A DNA stretch of 64,000 nt, from positions 125,609-189,608 of the forward strand of contig NZ_SOHE01000060.1 in assembly GCF_004403305.1 (NCBI RefSeq), written 5' to 3'. The translations under genes and the position numbers were made by a program. Positions 22,605-32,339 of this stretch are shown here, piece by piece; positions within the stretch are counted from its first letter, which is position 1; every line of letters starts with the position of its first letter. Source of the DNA: Cryobacterium frigoriphilum (GTDB taxonomy: Bacteria; Actinomycetota; Actinomycetes; Actinomycetales; Microbacteriaceae). Below the pieces are notes generated by a model. That model was not told the origin of the DNA. It did not search any database and saw only the letters and a program-made list of their open reading frames with translations.

Positions 22605-23086
22605 GCGGCGAACACGCCACCTCCGCACGCGCTACGTCTGAACACCGCGCACCCGCCGAACACCAGGCGACATCAGAGCAACGGGCCGCCGACACCTCTC
22701 TCGGCGACCTGCTGGGGGAAGTCAGCCGCGACCTGTCGACCCTGATGCGCCAGGAACTCGAGCTGGCCAAGGCCGAACTGACCCAGTCCGCGACGCGCGC
22801 CGGCAAGGGCGCCGGGTTTCTCGGCGGTGCCGGGTATGCCGGATTGATGGCCGTGCTGTTCCTGTCGATCGCCCTCTGGTGGGGGCTCGGCTACCTGGTC
22901 GGCAATGGCTGGTCCGCGGTGATTGTGGCCGTGCTGTGGGCGGCGATCGGCGGCATCCTCTATGCCAGCGGACGCCGCGAGCTGAAGGCCGTCCGCGGAG
23001 TACCGCAGACGGCTGAATCACTGAAAAAGATCCCCGAAACACTGACCCGTTCTGACAACCCGAGCCGAAATGAGGACACCCAATGA
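22601..23086 (+). CDS. Holin-like DUF1469 membrane protein (Phage_holin_3_6 family)
   Basis: A 161-residue protein: an N-terminal Ala/Glu-rich cytosolic part, the conserved amphipathic LMRQELELAKAELTQSATRA helix, then two membrane helices (about 80-105 and 110-130). Despite the family name this is not a sign of prophage; these proteins are chromosomal and envelope-associated in actinobacteria. ATGA overlaps on both sides make it the middle gene of a three-gene unit. Confidence 0.8.
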   Translation: MSGEHATSARATSEHRAPAEHQATSEQRAADTSLGDLLGEVSRDLSTLMRQELELAKAELTQSATRAGKGAGFLGGAGYAGLMAVLFLSIALWWGLGYLVGNGWSAVIVAVLWAAIGGILYASGRRELKAVRGVPQTAESLKKIPETLTRSDNPSRNEDTQ

Positions 23087-23784
23087 CTGACCGCGCCGAT
23101 TTCACGGACCCCGCCTACCCGGCAGCCCCGCGCCCCGCGCGCACGGCCCACGACGACTACCGCGACCTGAGCAGCGACGACCTCGAGGCCATGGCGGTTG
23201 CCGGCACCAACAGCGAATCCGGCACCGGCTCGAAGGATCCTGACCAGATTCGTCGGGAGATCGAACGCACCCGCCGCGAACTCGGCTCCGACGTCGACGC
23301 TCTGGCCGACAAGGTCACCCCGTCGAAGATCATCCAGCGTCAGACGGGCAAGATCCGGTCCGCGCTCGGCTCCGTGTCCGACCGTGTGATGGGCTCGGCG
23401 TCCGACGCGTCCGACGCGTCCGACGCCTCCGACGCCGTGGGCGAGCTGCCGCACACGGCGGTGCAGCAGGCCAAGGGCAACCCGATGGCGGTGGGCTTGA
23501 TTGCTTTTGGAATCGGCTGGCTCGCGGCGTCCCTGGTTCCGGCCAGCGCCTCGGAACAGCGGATGGCGGCCCAGATCAAGGATGCCGCCGCGCCCCTCGT
23601 CGATGAGGCCGTGGGGGCAGCCAAGTCGGTGGGGGACTCCCTGCGGGAGCCCGCTCAGAACGCGGCCGCGGCAGTGAAGGATGCCGCCGCTGACGCGGTC
23701 GACACCGTCACGAGCGAGGCGACGGATGCGTCCGACGCCGTGAAGGCCCAGGCCCACCGCTCGGCGAATGACGTGCAGCTCTAA
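23083..23784 (+). CDS. DUF3618 membrane-associated protein
   Basis: A 233-residue protein with the DUF3618 core DPDQIRREIERTRRELGSDV followed by DALADKVTPS, then a hydrophobic segment (AVGLIAFGIGWLAASLVPAS) and an Ala/Asp-rich helical tail. Between them a 9-bp tandem repeat encodes four SDA triplets. It follows the holin-like gene with an ATGA overlap. Function unknown; these clusters are thought to act in envelope maintenance. Confidence 0.75.
   Translation: MTDRADFTDPAYPAAPRPARTAHDDYRDLSSDDLEAMAVAGTNSESGTGSKDPDQIRREIERTRRELGSDVDALADKVTPSKIIQRQTGKIRSALGSVSDRVMGSASDASDASDASDAVGELPHTAVQQAKGNPMAVGLIAFGIGWLAASLVPASASEQRMAAQIKDAAAPLVDEAVGAAKSVGDSLREPAQNAAAAVKDAAADAVDTVTSEATDASDAVKAQAHRSANDVQL
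23401..23436 (+). repeat. 9-bp tandem repeat inside the DUF3618 gene
   Basis: Four copies of TCCGACGC(G/C) in a row encode (Ser-Asp-Ala)4. Copy-number change would keep the frame and alter linker length. Confidence 0.85.
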
Positions 23785-23801
23785 GTCAGCACGCCGACTG
23801 T

Positions 23802-23841
23802 TGTGCCCCGCTGATCCGTGAATTCGGGTTGGCGGGGCACA
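23802..23841 (+). terminator. Hairpin after the DUF3618 gene
   Basis: A perfect 10-bp stem TGTGCCCCGC / GCGGGGCACA with a 20-nt loop lies between the DUF3618 and YihY genes. No T run follows. Confidence 0.5.
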
Positions 23842-23884
23842 TGCGCCCGATGCGCCCCCCGAATACCCAGACAAGGAGAGCCCG

Positions 23885-24568
23885 ATGGCCGACTCCGGAA
23901 CGAGCCAGAACCTCGTCTCTGCTCCCGCCCCTGACGACCCTCGCAAGCCGGACTCGCCGACCGAGGTCTCACCCACCTCATGGAAATACGTGCTGCGCAA
24001 GACCGTGCACGAATTCACCTCTGACCAGTGCACCGACCTCGCGGCCGCCCTCACCTATTTCGCGGTGCTGTCGATCTTTCCGGCCCTCATCGCGCTCGTC
24101 TCGCTGCTCGGCGTGATCGGGCAGGGGCCGGCATCCGTCGACGCGCTGCTGTCGATTGTGCAGTCCGTGGCCCCCGGATCGACCGTCGACCTCATTCGCG
24201 GACCACTCGAACAGTTCAGTGACTCGCCCGCGGCCGGAGTCGCGCTCGTCATGGGTGTTCTCGTGGCGATCTGGTCGGCATCCGGATATGTGGGTGCCTT
24301 CAGCCGGGCCATGAACCGCATCTACGAGATCGACGAGGGCCGCCCGTTTCTGAAGCTGCGCGCGACGCAGCTGGGGGTGACCGTCATCACGATTCTGCTG
24401 CTGCTCGTGATGGTGTTGATTCTGGTGGTCTCCGGTCCGGTGACGGATGCCGTCGGCAGCGCCCTCGGCATCGGTCAGACCGCGCAGCTGGTCTGGTCGA
24501 TCGTGAAGTGGCCCGTGCTCGCCGCGGCCGTCGTACTTCTCATCGCGATCCTCTACGACGACGACTGA
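23885..24568 (+). CDS. YihY/BrkB-family membrane protein, C-terminally truncated
   Basis: A 227-residue protein with the family's opening (DQCTDLAAALTYFAVLSIFP) and IWSASGYVGAFSRAMNRIYE segments and four or five membrane helices. Homologues continue past LLIAILYYATPN for about 80-120 residues containing two more helices and the KTYGSLAGVIVFL motif. Here the protein stops at LLIAILYDDD. The missing part is not found downstream, where only 100 nt separate it from a convergent gene, most of it a large hairpin. It is probably a deletion product and may be non-functional. The ATG follows AAGGAGAGCCCG. Confidence 0.75.
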   Translation: MADSGTSQNLVSAPAPDDPRKPDSPTEVSPTSWKYVLRKTVHEFTSDQCTDLAAALTYFAVLSIFPALIALVSLLGVIGQGPASVDALLSIVQSVAPGSTVDLIRGPLEQFSDSPAAGVALVMGVLVAIWSASGYVGAFSRAMNRIYEIDEGRPFLKLRATQLGVTVITILLLLVMVLILVVSGPVTDAVGSALGIGQTAQLVWSIVKWPVLAAAVVLLIAILYDDD

Positions 24569-24593
24569 CGTTCCGACCCGCAACGGCGATGAG

Positions 24594-24653
24594 CGCGCCC
24601 GAAACGGGTGGCCGCTACGGTAATAACGGTAGCGGCCACCCGTTTCGGGCGCG
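24594..24653. repeat. Perfect 25-bp stem inverted repeat between convergent genes
   Basis: Arms 24594-24618 and 24629-24653 are perfect complements (outer part CGCGCCCGAAACGGGTGG) around a 10-nt loop GGTAATAACG. No T tract occurs on either strand. It begins 25 nt after the truncated YihY gene. The GTTTCGGGCGC sequence also occurs in the array at 32515-32574. Confidence 0.85.
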
Positions 24654-24668
24654 GTCAAGGCAGAAAGG

Positions 24669-25469
24669 CTAGAGCTTGAAGGGAAAGCCCAGCTCGTCGG
24701 GGTAGTCGCCGAGGGCGGTCAGGTTCGTGGCGGCCTTCTGCAGGGCCGCGAGGGTGAGGCCGAGTGTCCCGGGGCCGAAGCTCACGCGGCTGATGCCGAG
24801 CTCGGCGAGGCGCTTCAGTGGCACGAGTCCGGGGGCGCCGATCACGGAGAGGCGGCCGTGCACCTGCTCGATCGCGCGGGAGACCTTGTCTTCGTCACCG
24901 AGACCGAGGAAGAAGACCACGTCGGCTCCCGCGCCGAGGTAGGCGTTGGCTCGAGCGACGGCTTCGTCCCAGTCGCCGCCGCCGGCGAGCGTGTCGACGC
25001 GTGCATTGATGACGAGCGGGATGCCGCTCTGGTCGGCGCCGGCGCGGGCGGCGGCGATGCGGGCCGCGGCGGTCTCGATGTCGAATTGCGGGGCCTTGGC
25101 GGCGCCGACGGAGTCCTCGATGTTGATGCCGACGATGCCGGCCTCCTCGATGAGGCGACGGACATTGCGGGTGATCCCCGCGGCATCCGAGGCGTAGCCC
25201 TTTTCAAAGTCGGCGGAAACCGGCAGCGGGGTGGCGGCGGCGATGATGGTCGCCGCCCGGATGGCCTCGTCGAGGCTCAGCCCTTCGCCGTCTTCGATGC
25301 CGCGCACGTTCGAGATCGAGTGGCTCGCGGTGGCGAGGGCCTTGACGCCGGGGGCCTCGGAGACGATCTTCGCGGTGATGGCGTCCCACACGTTCGTGAC
25401 GATGAGCGGCTCACCGGGAACGTGGAGTGCGTTGAACAGTTCGGCCTTCTGCAGCTGGGAGAGTGTCAT
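24669..25469 (-). CDS. Isocitrate lyase/PEP mutase-family enzyme
   Basis: A 266-residue TIM-barrel enzyme of the PEP mutase/ICL superfamily. It shows LIVTNVWDAITAKIV, LPVSADFEKGYASD (metal-binding Asp), GIVGINIEDSV and VINARVDTLAGGG. It lacks the KKCGH catalytic cysteine loop of isocitrate and methylisocitrate lyases, so it is more likely an oxaloacetate hydrolase or PEP mutase-like enzyme of unknown substrate. The start is uncertain between ATG 25469 and an in-frame ATG at 25493; neither has a strong ribosome binding site. Confidence 0.82.
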   Translation of the reverse strand: MTLSQLQKAELFNALHVPGEPLIVTNVWDAITAKIVSEAPGVKALATASHSISNVRGIEDGEGLSLDEAIRAATIIAAATPLPVSADFEKGYASDAAGITRNVRRLIEEAGIVGINIEDSVGAAKAPQFDIETAAARIAAARAGADQSGIPLVINARVDTLAGGGDWDEAVARANAYLGAGADVVFFLGLGDEDKVSRAIEQVHGRLSVIGAPGLVPLKRLAELGISRVSFGPGTLGLTLAALQKAATNLTALGDYPDELGFPFKL

Positions 25470-25539
25470 GGCCCCAGTCTGACCGGCGGCCATCGCCCTG
25501 GCTAGACCGGCAGAGCGAGAGTGCAGCAGATACTCAGTA

Positions 25540-26859
25540 CTAGTTGATCTGTTGCTGGTGGGCCTTCACCGGGATCAGCAGGAGCAATCCGACGAGCAGC
25601 ACGAGCATGATGCCGAGAATTCCCCAGTAGGTTTCGCCGAAGACGGTGACCATGATGGCGAAGGCGGTGGGCGCGAGAAAGCTGACCGCGCGCCCGGTCG
25701 TGGCGTATAGGCCGAAGACCTCGCCCTCCCGGCCGGCCGGAATCAGTCGGGCCAGAAACGTGCGGCTCGCCGACTGGGCCGGCCCCACGAAGAGGCAGAG
25801 CGCGAGGCCGGCGGTCCAGAACACGATTTGCCCGCCGTCGTGCAGAAAAAACACGACGAGACCGCTCACGAGCAGGCCCACGAGGGCGGTGACGATCACG
25901 GGTTTCGCCCCGAGCCGGTCATCGAGCGCCCCGACCGCGATGGTCGCGACGCCCGCGACGACGTTGGCCGCGATCGCAAAGATGATCACCTCGCCCGCCG
26001 AGAATCCGAAGACGGATGCCGCGAGCACGCCCCCGAAGGTGAACACGCCGGCGAGACCGTCGCGGAACACGGCGCTCGCAACGAGGAAATACACCGTCTG
26101 CCGGCTGGTCTTCCAGAGCCGGGCGACGTCATGGCCGAGCACCCGGTACGACGCGAAAAAGCCGACCGTGGCTTGACGCTGTGACTGTGGAGCGCGATAC
26201 TCCGGAACGCGCAGCAGCACCGGCAGGGCCGACAGCCCGAACCAGGCGGCCGCGATGAGCATCGACACCCGCACCGCGAGGCCGTTCTCACTCGTGACCC
26301 CGAACAGCCCCACCTCGGGCGCGATGAAGCCGAAGTACACGATGAGCAGCAGCACGATACCGCCGAGGTAGCCCATGCCCCAGCCGAAGCCACTGACCCG
26401 ACCGATCGTGGCGGGCGTGGAGACCTGGGCGAGCATGGCGTTGTAGTTGACCGAGGCGAACTCGAAGAACACGTTGCCGGCCGCGACGAGGAACAGCCCA
26501 AGCACGAGGTAGCTGGGGCTCGCCTGCACGAAGAACATCGCGATGGTGATGGCGACCACGATGAAGGTGTTCACGCCCAGCCAGAACTTGCGCCGCCCGG
26601 ACGAGTCGGAGCGTTGCCCGGTGATCGGGGCGAGCAGGGCGATCAGCAGCCCGGCGATCGCGAGGGCCCAGCCGAGCTGGGCCGAGATGACGTCTTCGTC
26701 ACCGAACGAGGAACCGGTGATGTAGACGGTGAAGACAAAGGTCGTGACGACCGCGTTGAACGCGGCCGAACCCCAGTCCCAGAAGGCCCAGGCCACGACG
26801 CTGCCGCGCGTCGGGGTCGGCGTGGCAACGGCGTCGGAGCTGACAGCGGGCTCGATCAT
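25540..26859 (-). CDS. UMF1-family MFS transporter
   Basis: A 439-residue transporter with 11-12 membrane helices. The start region VAWAFWDWGSAAFNAVVTTF is the UMF1/Atg22-like signature, followed by the GQRSDSSGRRKFWL loop between helices 2 and 3 typical of the MFS. The substrate is unknown; Atg22 relatives export amino acids from vacuoles. The ATG at 26859 has a leaderless -10. It is divergent from dnaK, sharing a 174-nt region with HAIR-like sites. Confidence 0.85.
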   Translation of the reverse strand: MIEPAVSSDAVATPTPTRGSVVAWAFWDWGSAAFNAVVTTFVFTVYITGSSFGDEDVISAQLGWALAIAGLLIALLAPITGQRSDSSGRRKFWLGVNTFIVVAITIAMFFVQASPSYLVLGLFLVAAGNVFFEFASVNYNAMLAQVSTPATIGRVSGFGWGMGYLGGIVLLLIVYFGFIAPEVGLFGVTSENGLAVRVSMLIAAAWFGLSALPVLLRVPEYRAPQSQRQATVGFFASYRVLGHDVARLWKTSRQTVYFLVASAVFRDGLAGVFTFGGVLAASVFGFSAGEVIIFAIAANVVAGVATIAVGALDDRLGAKPVIVTALVGLLVSGLVVFFLHDGGQIVFWTAGLALCLFVGPAQSASRTFLARLIPAGREGEVFGLYATTGRAVSFLAPTAFAIMVTVFGETYWGILGIMLVLLVGLLLLIPVKAHQQQIN

Positions 26860-26865
26860 GCGCTT

Positions 26866-26871
26866 ACCCTA
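26866..26871 (-). promoter_or_regulatory. Leaderless -10 of the MFS gene
   Basis: On the minus strand TAGGGT lies exactly 6 nt before the ATG at 26859. Confidence 0.55.
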
Positions 26872-26905
26872 GTCGTCGCCGGTAACCGGCGGGCATTTTC
26901 GCAGA

Positions 26906-26926
26906 GTTGAGTCACTCACACTCAAC
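26906..26926 (+). promoter_or_regulatory. Upstream HAIR-like operator of dnaK
   Basis: A perfect inverted repeat GTTGAGT-N7-ACTCAAC has the spacing of the HspR-binding HAIR (CTTGAGT-N7-ACTCAAG), with one base changed in each arm. It lies upstream of the -35. Confidence 0.7.
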
Positions 26927-26941
26927 TTTCAGGCACAGAAG

Positions 26942-26990
26942 TTGACAAGGGTTTTCACGACCTGCAACACTTGAGTCAACAAGGCTCAAG
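26942..26990 (+). promoter_or_regulatory. dnaK promoter with HAIR operator
   Basis: TTGACA at 26942-26947 is a consensus -35; AACACT at 26966-26971 is the best-placed -10 (18-nt spacer). CTTGAGT-N7-GCTCAAG at 26970-26990 is a HAIR with one mismatch, overlapping the expected transcription start, so HspR bound there should block initiation. Confidence 0.8.
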
Positions 26991-27033
26991 TCTGCAAGAC
27001 CTGAGATTTACACTTTGAAGGAGAACCCCCCAC

Positions 27034-28913
<1,880 letters not shown>

Positions 28914-28914
<1 letters not shown>

Positions 28915-29582
28915 TGGCAGACAAAAACAAGAAGAAGCGCCCAGAGGACGCCGCGGGGGAGCCCACTCAGGGCGCCCCCGCGGCGGGCACGCCCGTGCCC
29001 GCCGAGTCCGTTCCCGCTGCGCCAGAGTCGGCTGAGGCCGCCGAGGCTCCAGCGGCTGGCGCCCCGAGCGCGGACCCGGCCGCGGCATCCGCGGATGGCA
29101 TCGAAGAGGACGAACTGACGGTTCAGGACATCCTCGACGCTGCCGCGCGCGAGGTAGCCGAACCCACCAGCGAGCACCTCGCCGACCTCAAGCGGGTGAC
29201 CGCCGAGTACGCGAACTATCGCAAGCGCACCGAGGCCAACCGTGCCATCGAGAAGGAGCGCGTGACCGGCGACGTCGTCAAGCTGCTCATTCCCGTGCTC
29301 GACGACATCTACCGGGCCGAAAAGCACGGCGACCTCGTTCCCGACAGCGCGTTCGCGGCCATCGCGGCCAAGCTGCGGGCGAGCGTGGAACGGCTCGGCC
29401 TGACCTCGTTCGGTGAGGTCGGCGAGGTCTTCGACCCCACGATGCACGAAGCCATCTTCCAGCAGCCCTCCAGCGCCGTCGACGTGGACACCGTCGGCGA
29501 CGTGGCAGAAACCGGCTATCGCCTTGGCTCGACCCTGCTCCGCGCGGCCAAGGTCGTCGTTCAGGTTCCGAGCGATGGCTAG
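28914..29582 (+). CDS. grpE: Nucleotide exchange factor GrpE
   Basis: A 222-residue partner of DnaK that speeds ADP release. The first 65 or so residues are a Pro/Ala/Glu-rich disordered extension, followed by the long dimer helix (LADLKRVTAEYANYRKRTEA), and the C-terminal beta domain with VGEVFDPTMHEAIFQQPSSA and GYRLGSTLLRAAKVVV. The ATG shares one base with the dnaK stop and the 3' end overlaps dnaJ by 8 nt. Confidence 0.96.
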
Positions 29583-30585
29583 TCAGGACTGGTTCGATAA
29601 GGACTTCTACCGCGTTCTCGGTGTCTCGAAAGACGTCACCCCGGCGGAACTGAAGAAGGCGTACCGCAAGCTGGCACGCAAGTATCACCCGGATTCCAAC
29701 CCGGGCAACGCGAGCGCCGAAGCCAAGTTCAAGGAATTGAGCGAGGCCAACTCGGTGCTCGCCGACCCCGCGCAGCGCAAGGAGTACGACGCCGTGCGCG
29801 CGATGGGCAGTGGAGCACGCTTCACTGCCCCCGGGGGCGGCGGCCAGAACGGCGGCTTTGAAGACGTCTTCGGTGGAATGTTCGGCGGCCAGGGGCGACC
29901 TCAGCAGCAGAACTATTCCTTCGAACAGGGCGGCTTCGACGATATCCTCGGAGGGATGTTCGGTAGAGGTGGCGGTGGCGGTGGCGGCGGTTTCGGTAAC
30001 TCCAGTGGGGGATATCGGGGCACCGGCGCGCCCACGCGTGGCCGCGACGTCGTCGCGTCGACGACCGTGGACTTTCTGACCGCGACGCAGGGCGACCAGA
30101 TCACCCTGCAGACGCAGGACGGCCGCCCCCTCAAGGTGCGGATTCCGGCCGGCGTCAGCGACGGGCAGAAAATCCGCCTGCGCGGCAAGGGGCAGGCCAG
30201 CCCCGACGGCGGCGAAACCGGAGACATCGTGCTCACCATCACCGTGCGCAAGCACCCGGTGTTCGAGCGCGAAGGCCTGAACCTGCGCGTGAACGTTCCC
30301 GTCACGTTCGTTGAAGCGACCCTCGGCGCCACCATCGAGGTGCCCACCCTGGGCGGCTCTCCGGTGCGGCTGCGCGTTGCCCCCGGCACCCCGAGCGGGC
30401 GCGTTCTGCGCGTTAAGGGTCGCGGCGTGGTCACCCCCAAGGGCACCGGTGACCTGCTCGCCGTGGTTCAGGTGGCGGTTCCCTCGCACCTGTCCAAGGA
30501 CGCGACCGAGAAGCTCGCGGCTTTTGCCGAATCGCTGCCCAAGGAAAACCCGCGCGACGACCTGATCGCGCGGGCCCAGGGCTAG
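29575..30585 (+). CDS. dnaJ: J-domain co-chaperone, DnaJ type without zinc finger
   Basis: A 336-residue co-chaperone that stimulates DnaK. The J domain (about 5-70) has the HPD motif in KLARKYHPDSN. A Gly/Phe-rich stretch (about 80-150, including a run of nine glycines with one serine break) leads straight to the C-terminal substrate-binding domains. There is no cysteine in the protein, so the CxxCxGxG zinc finger of classical DnaJ1 is absent; this is the CbpA-like architecture. The ATG at 29575 lies inside the grpE end; open frame further upstream overlaps grpE. Confidence 0.92.
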   Translation: MASQDWFDKDFYRVLGVSKDVTPAELKKAYRKLARKYHPDSNPGNASAEAKFKELSEANSVLADPAQRKEYDAVRAMGSGARFTAPGGGGQNGGFEDVFGGMFGGQGRPQQQNYSFEQGGFDDILGGMFGRGGGGGGGGFGNSSGGYRGTGAPTRGRDVVASTTVDFLTATQGDQITLQTQDGRPLKVRIPAGVSDGQKIRLRGKGQASPDGGETGDIVLTITVRKHPVFEREGLNLRVNVPVTFVEATLGATIEVPTLGGSPVRLRVAPGTPSGRVLRVKGRGVVTPKGTGDLLAVVQVAVPSHLSKDATEKLAAFAESLPKENPRDDLIARAQG

Positions 30586-30601
30586 CGGCCCGGGGTTGAC
30601 G

Positions 30602-31018
30602 ATGGACGAGAACACACCCGTGTTTGTCATTTCGATGGCGGCCGAACTGTCAGGGATGCACCCGCAAACCCTGCGCCAGTACGACCGCCTCGGCCTCGTC
30701 AGCCCCGAGCGCACCCCCGGCAAGAGCCGCCGTTACACGATGCGCGACATCGTGAAGCTGCGGGAGATCGCGGAACTCGGCACCGAGGGGGTCAGCCTCG
30801 AGGGCATCCGTCGCATTCTGGAGCTCGAAGATCACGTGCGGCGCCTGGAATCGCGCCTGCGTGACCTGGAAACGACCCTCGCGGACGAGATGCTGCAGCG
30901 CCCCGGACGCCGCGTTTTCGCCGCCGGTGCGGCGGGCGATGTGATCTCGATGAAGGCCGGAACCCGCACACGCCGGTCGAATCAAGTCGTGATTTGGCGT
31001 CCGTTAGACCACACTTAG
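30602..31018 (+). CDS. hspR: MerR-family heat-shock repressor HspR
   Basis: A 138-residue repressor of the dnaK operon. The MerR-type helix-turn-helix is at about 8-75 (VFVISMAAELSGMHPQTLRQ, YDRLGLVSPERTPGKSRRY), followed by a coiled coil (LEDHVRRLESRLRDLE) and a basic tail. HspR binds HAIR sequences, with DnaK as co-repressor in Streptomyces. HAIR sites are present before dnaK and before clpB in this window. The ATG at 30602 is preferred to a TTG at 30596. Confidence 0.94.
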   Translation: MDENTPVFVISMAAELSGMHPQTLRQYDRLGLVSPERTPGKSRRYTMRDIVKLREIAELGTEGVSLEGIRRILELEDHVRRLESRLRDLETTLADEMLQRPGRRVFAAGAAGDVISMKAGTRTRRSNQVVIWRPLDHT

Positions 31019-31116
31019 GTCAGAGCGGCACACGACACACCCAGCTTCACGGCCCATAGTCGTGAGGCAACTCATTTAATACCAGACACGCATCACCATC
31101 ACCAGCAGTTTCTACC

Positions 31117-31136
31117 TGTGCGGGTTTACCCGCACA
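31117..31136 (+). promoter_or_regulatory. Palindrome in the leader of the methyltransferase gene
   Basis: TGTGCGGGT-TT-ACCCGCACA (9-bp arms) ends 27 nt before the ATG at 31164. It is not followed by a T run, so it is more likely an operator or leader stem than an hspR terminator. Confidence 0.4.
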
Positions 31137-31163
31137 ACTGCACCACACTCTTCAGGGGGAACG

Positions 31164-32339
31164 ATGTCCGATCAGGGCACACAAGCACGCACAACCGTCG
31201 CCACGCCGCAGGGTTTCGACTTCGACAAGCTGCGCCGCCGGCCCGATGTGGAAGCGGACAACCTCTTCGCCGTCGACGCGAGCGACCGCCTGATTCTCGA
31301 CGAAGCGGCCGGCGCGCTCGCGGTCGCCGGCCCCGGCGAGGTCGTCGTGCTCGGCGACCGTTACGGCGCACTCACCCTCGGTGCGGCCGCCCTGCACGAT
31401 GTGCGGGCAATTCGCGTCTACCAGGACGCCCTCTCGGGCGAGCAGGCCCTCGACAGCAACGCCGTCGCCTTCAAGCTGACCAACGCGTATCGCTCCCACG
31501 ACCTCGGCTCCGAGCTGCTCACCGGCGCCCGCGTCGTGCTGCTGCAGCTGCCCCGCGGCCTCGACGAGCTCGACGAGATCGCCGCCGCGATCGCCCGCTA
31601 CGCCGCCCCCGACGTGCTGATCTTCGCCGGTGGCCGCATCAAGCACATGACCGTGACCATGAATGAGGTGCTGCGCCGCCACTTCGGCGCCCTCAACATC
31701 GCCCCGGCCCGCCAGAAGTCCCGCGTGCTCATCGTCTCCACCCCGCTCGCGGCCGCTGCGAGTGCAGCGCAGGCCTGGCCGCGCTCCGAGGTGCACGAGG
31801 ACCTGGGCCTGACCGTGCTCGCCCACGGAGCCGCCTTCGCCGGAACCGGCGTGGACATCGGCACGCGCGCCCTGCTCGACGTGCTCGATCGCATGAAACC
31901 GGATGCCGAAACCGCCATCGACCTCGGCTGCGGCACCGGGGTACTCGCCGTGGCCCTCGCGCAGCAGCGCCCGCGCCTGCGCGTGCTCGCGACCGACCAG
32001 TCCTCGGCGGCCGTCGCCTCGGCCCGAGCAACAATCGACGCCAACGCGGTGGCCGAGCGGGTCACCGTGGCACGCGACGACGCCCTGACCGGGCGACCGG
32101 ACGCATCCGCTGAACTGATCGTGCTGAACCCGCCGTTCCACATCGGCTCCTCGGTGCACGCCGGGATCGCCCTGAAGCTCTTCGAAGACGCAGCCCGGGT
32201 GCTGCAGCCCGGTGGCGAACTCTGGACCGTGTGGAACACCCACCTCGGCTACCGCCCCGAGCTCAGCCGCCTCGTCGGCCCGACCCGGCAGGTGGGCCGC
32301 AACACGAAGTTCACCGTGACGGTCTCCACCCGCCGCTAG
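31164..32339 (+). CDS. RsmC/RlmG-like rRNA guanine methyltransferase
   Basis: A 391-residue SAM-dependent methyltransferase with the two-domain layout of RlmG/RsmC. The N-terminal domain is a degenerate methyltransferase fold (about 1-200). The catalytic C-terminal domain has motif I AIDLGCGTGVLAVALAQQ near residue 250 and motif IV VLNPPFHIGSS near 325, which marks N2-guanine enzymes of the 16S/23S rRNA type. The exact target base cannot be read from the sequence. The ATG has GGGGGAA upstream. Convergent with the APC permease across the repeat array. Confidence 0.82.
   Translation: MSDQGTQARTTVATPQGFDFDKLRRRPDVEADNLFAVDASDRLILDEAAGALAVAGPGEVVVLGDRYGALTLGAAALHDVRAIRVYQDALSGEQALDSNAVAFKLTNAYRSHDLGSELLTGARVVLLQLPRGLDELDEIAAAIARYAAPDVLIFAGGRIKHMTVTMNEVLRRHFGALNIAPARQKSRVLIVSTPLAAAASAAQAWPRSEVHEDLGLTVLAHGAAFAGTGVDIGTRALLDVLDRMKPDAETAIDLGCGTGVLAVALAQQRPRLRVLATDQSSAAVASARATIDANAVAERVTVARDDALTGRPDASAELIVLNPPFHIGSSVHAGIALKLFEDAARVLQPGGELWTVWNTHLGYRPELSRLVGPTRQVGRNTKFTVTVSTRR

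Noticed and set aside
22601-23086. Phage holin name as a sign of prophage
   Set aside because: The DUF1469 holin-like family is a normal chromosomal envelope family in actinobacteria; no other phage gene is present.
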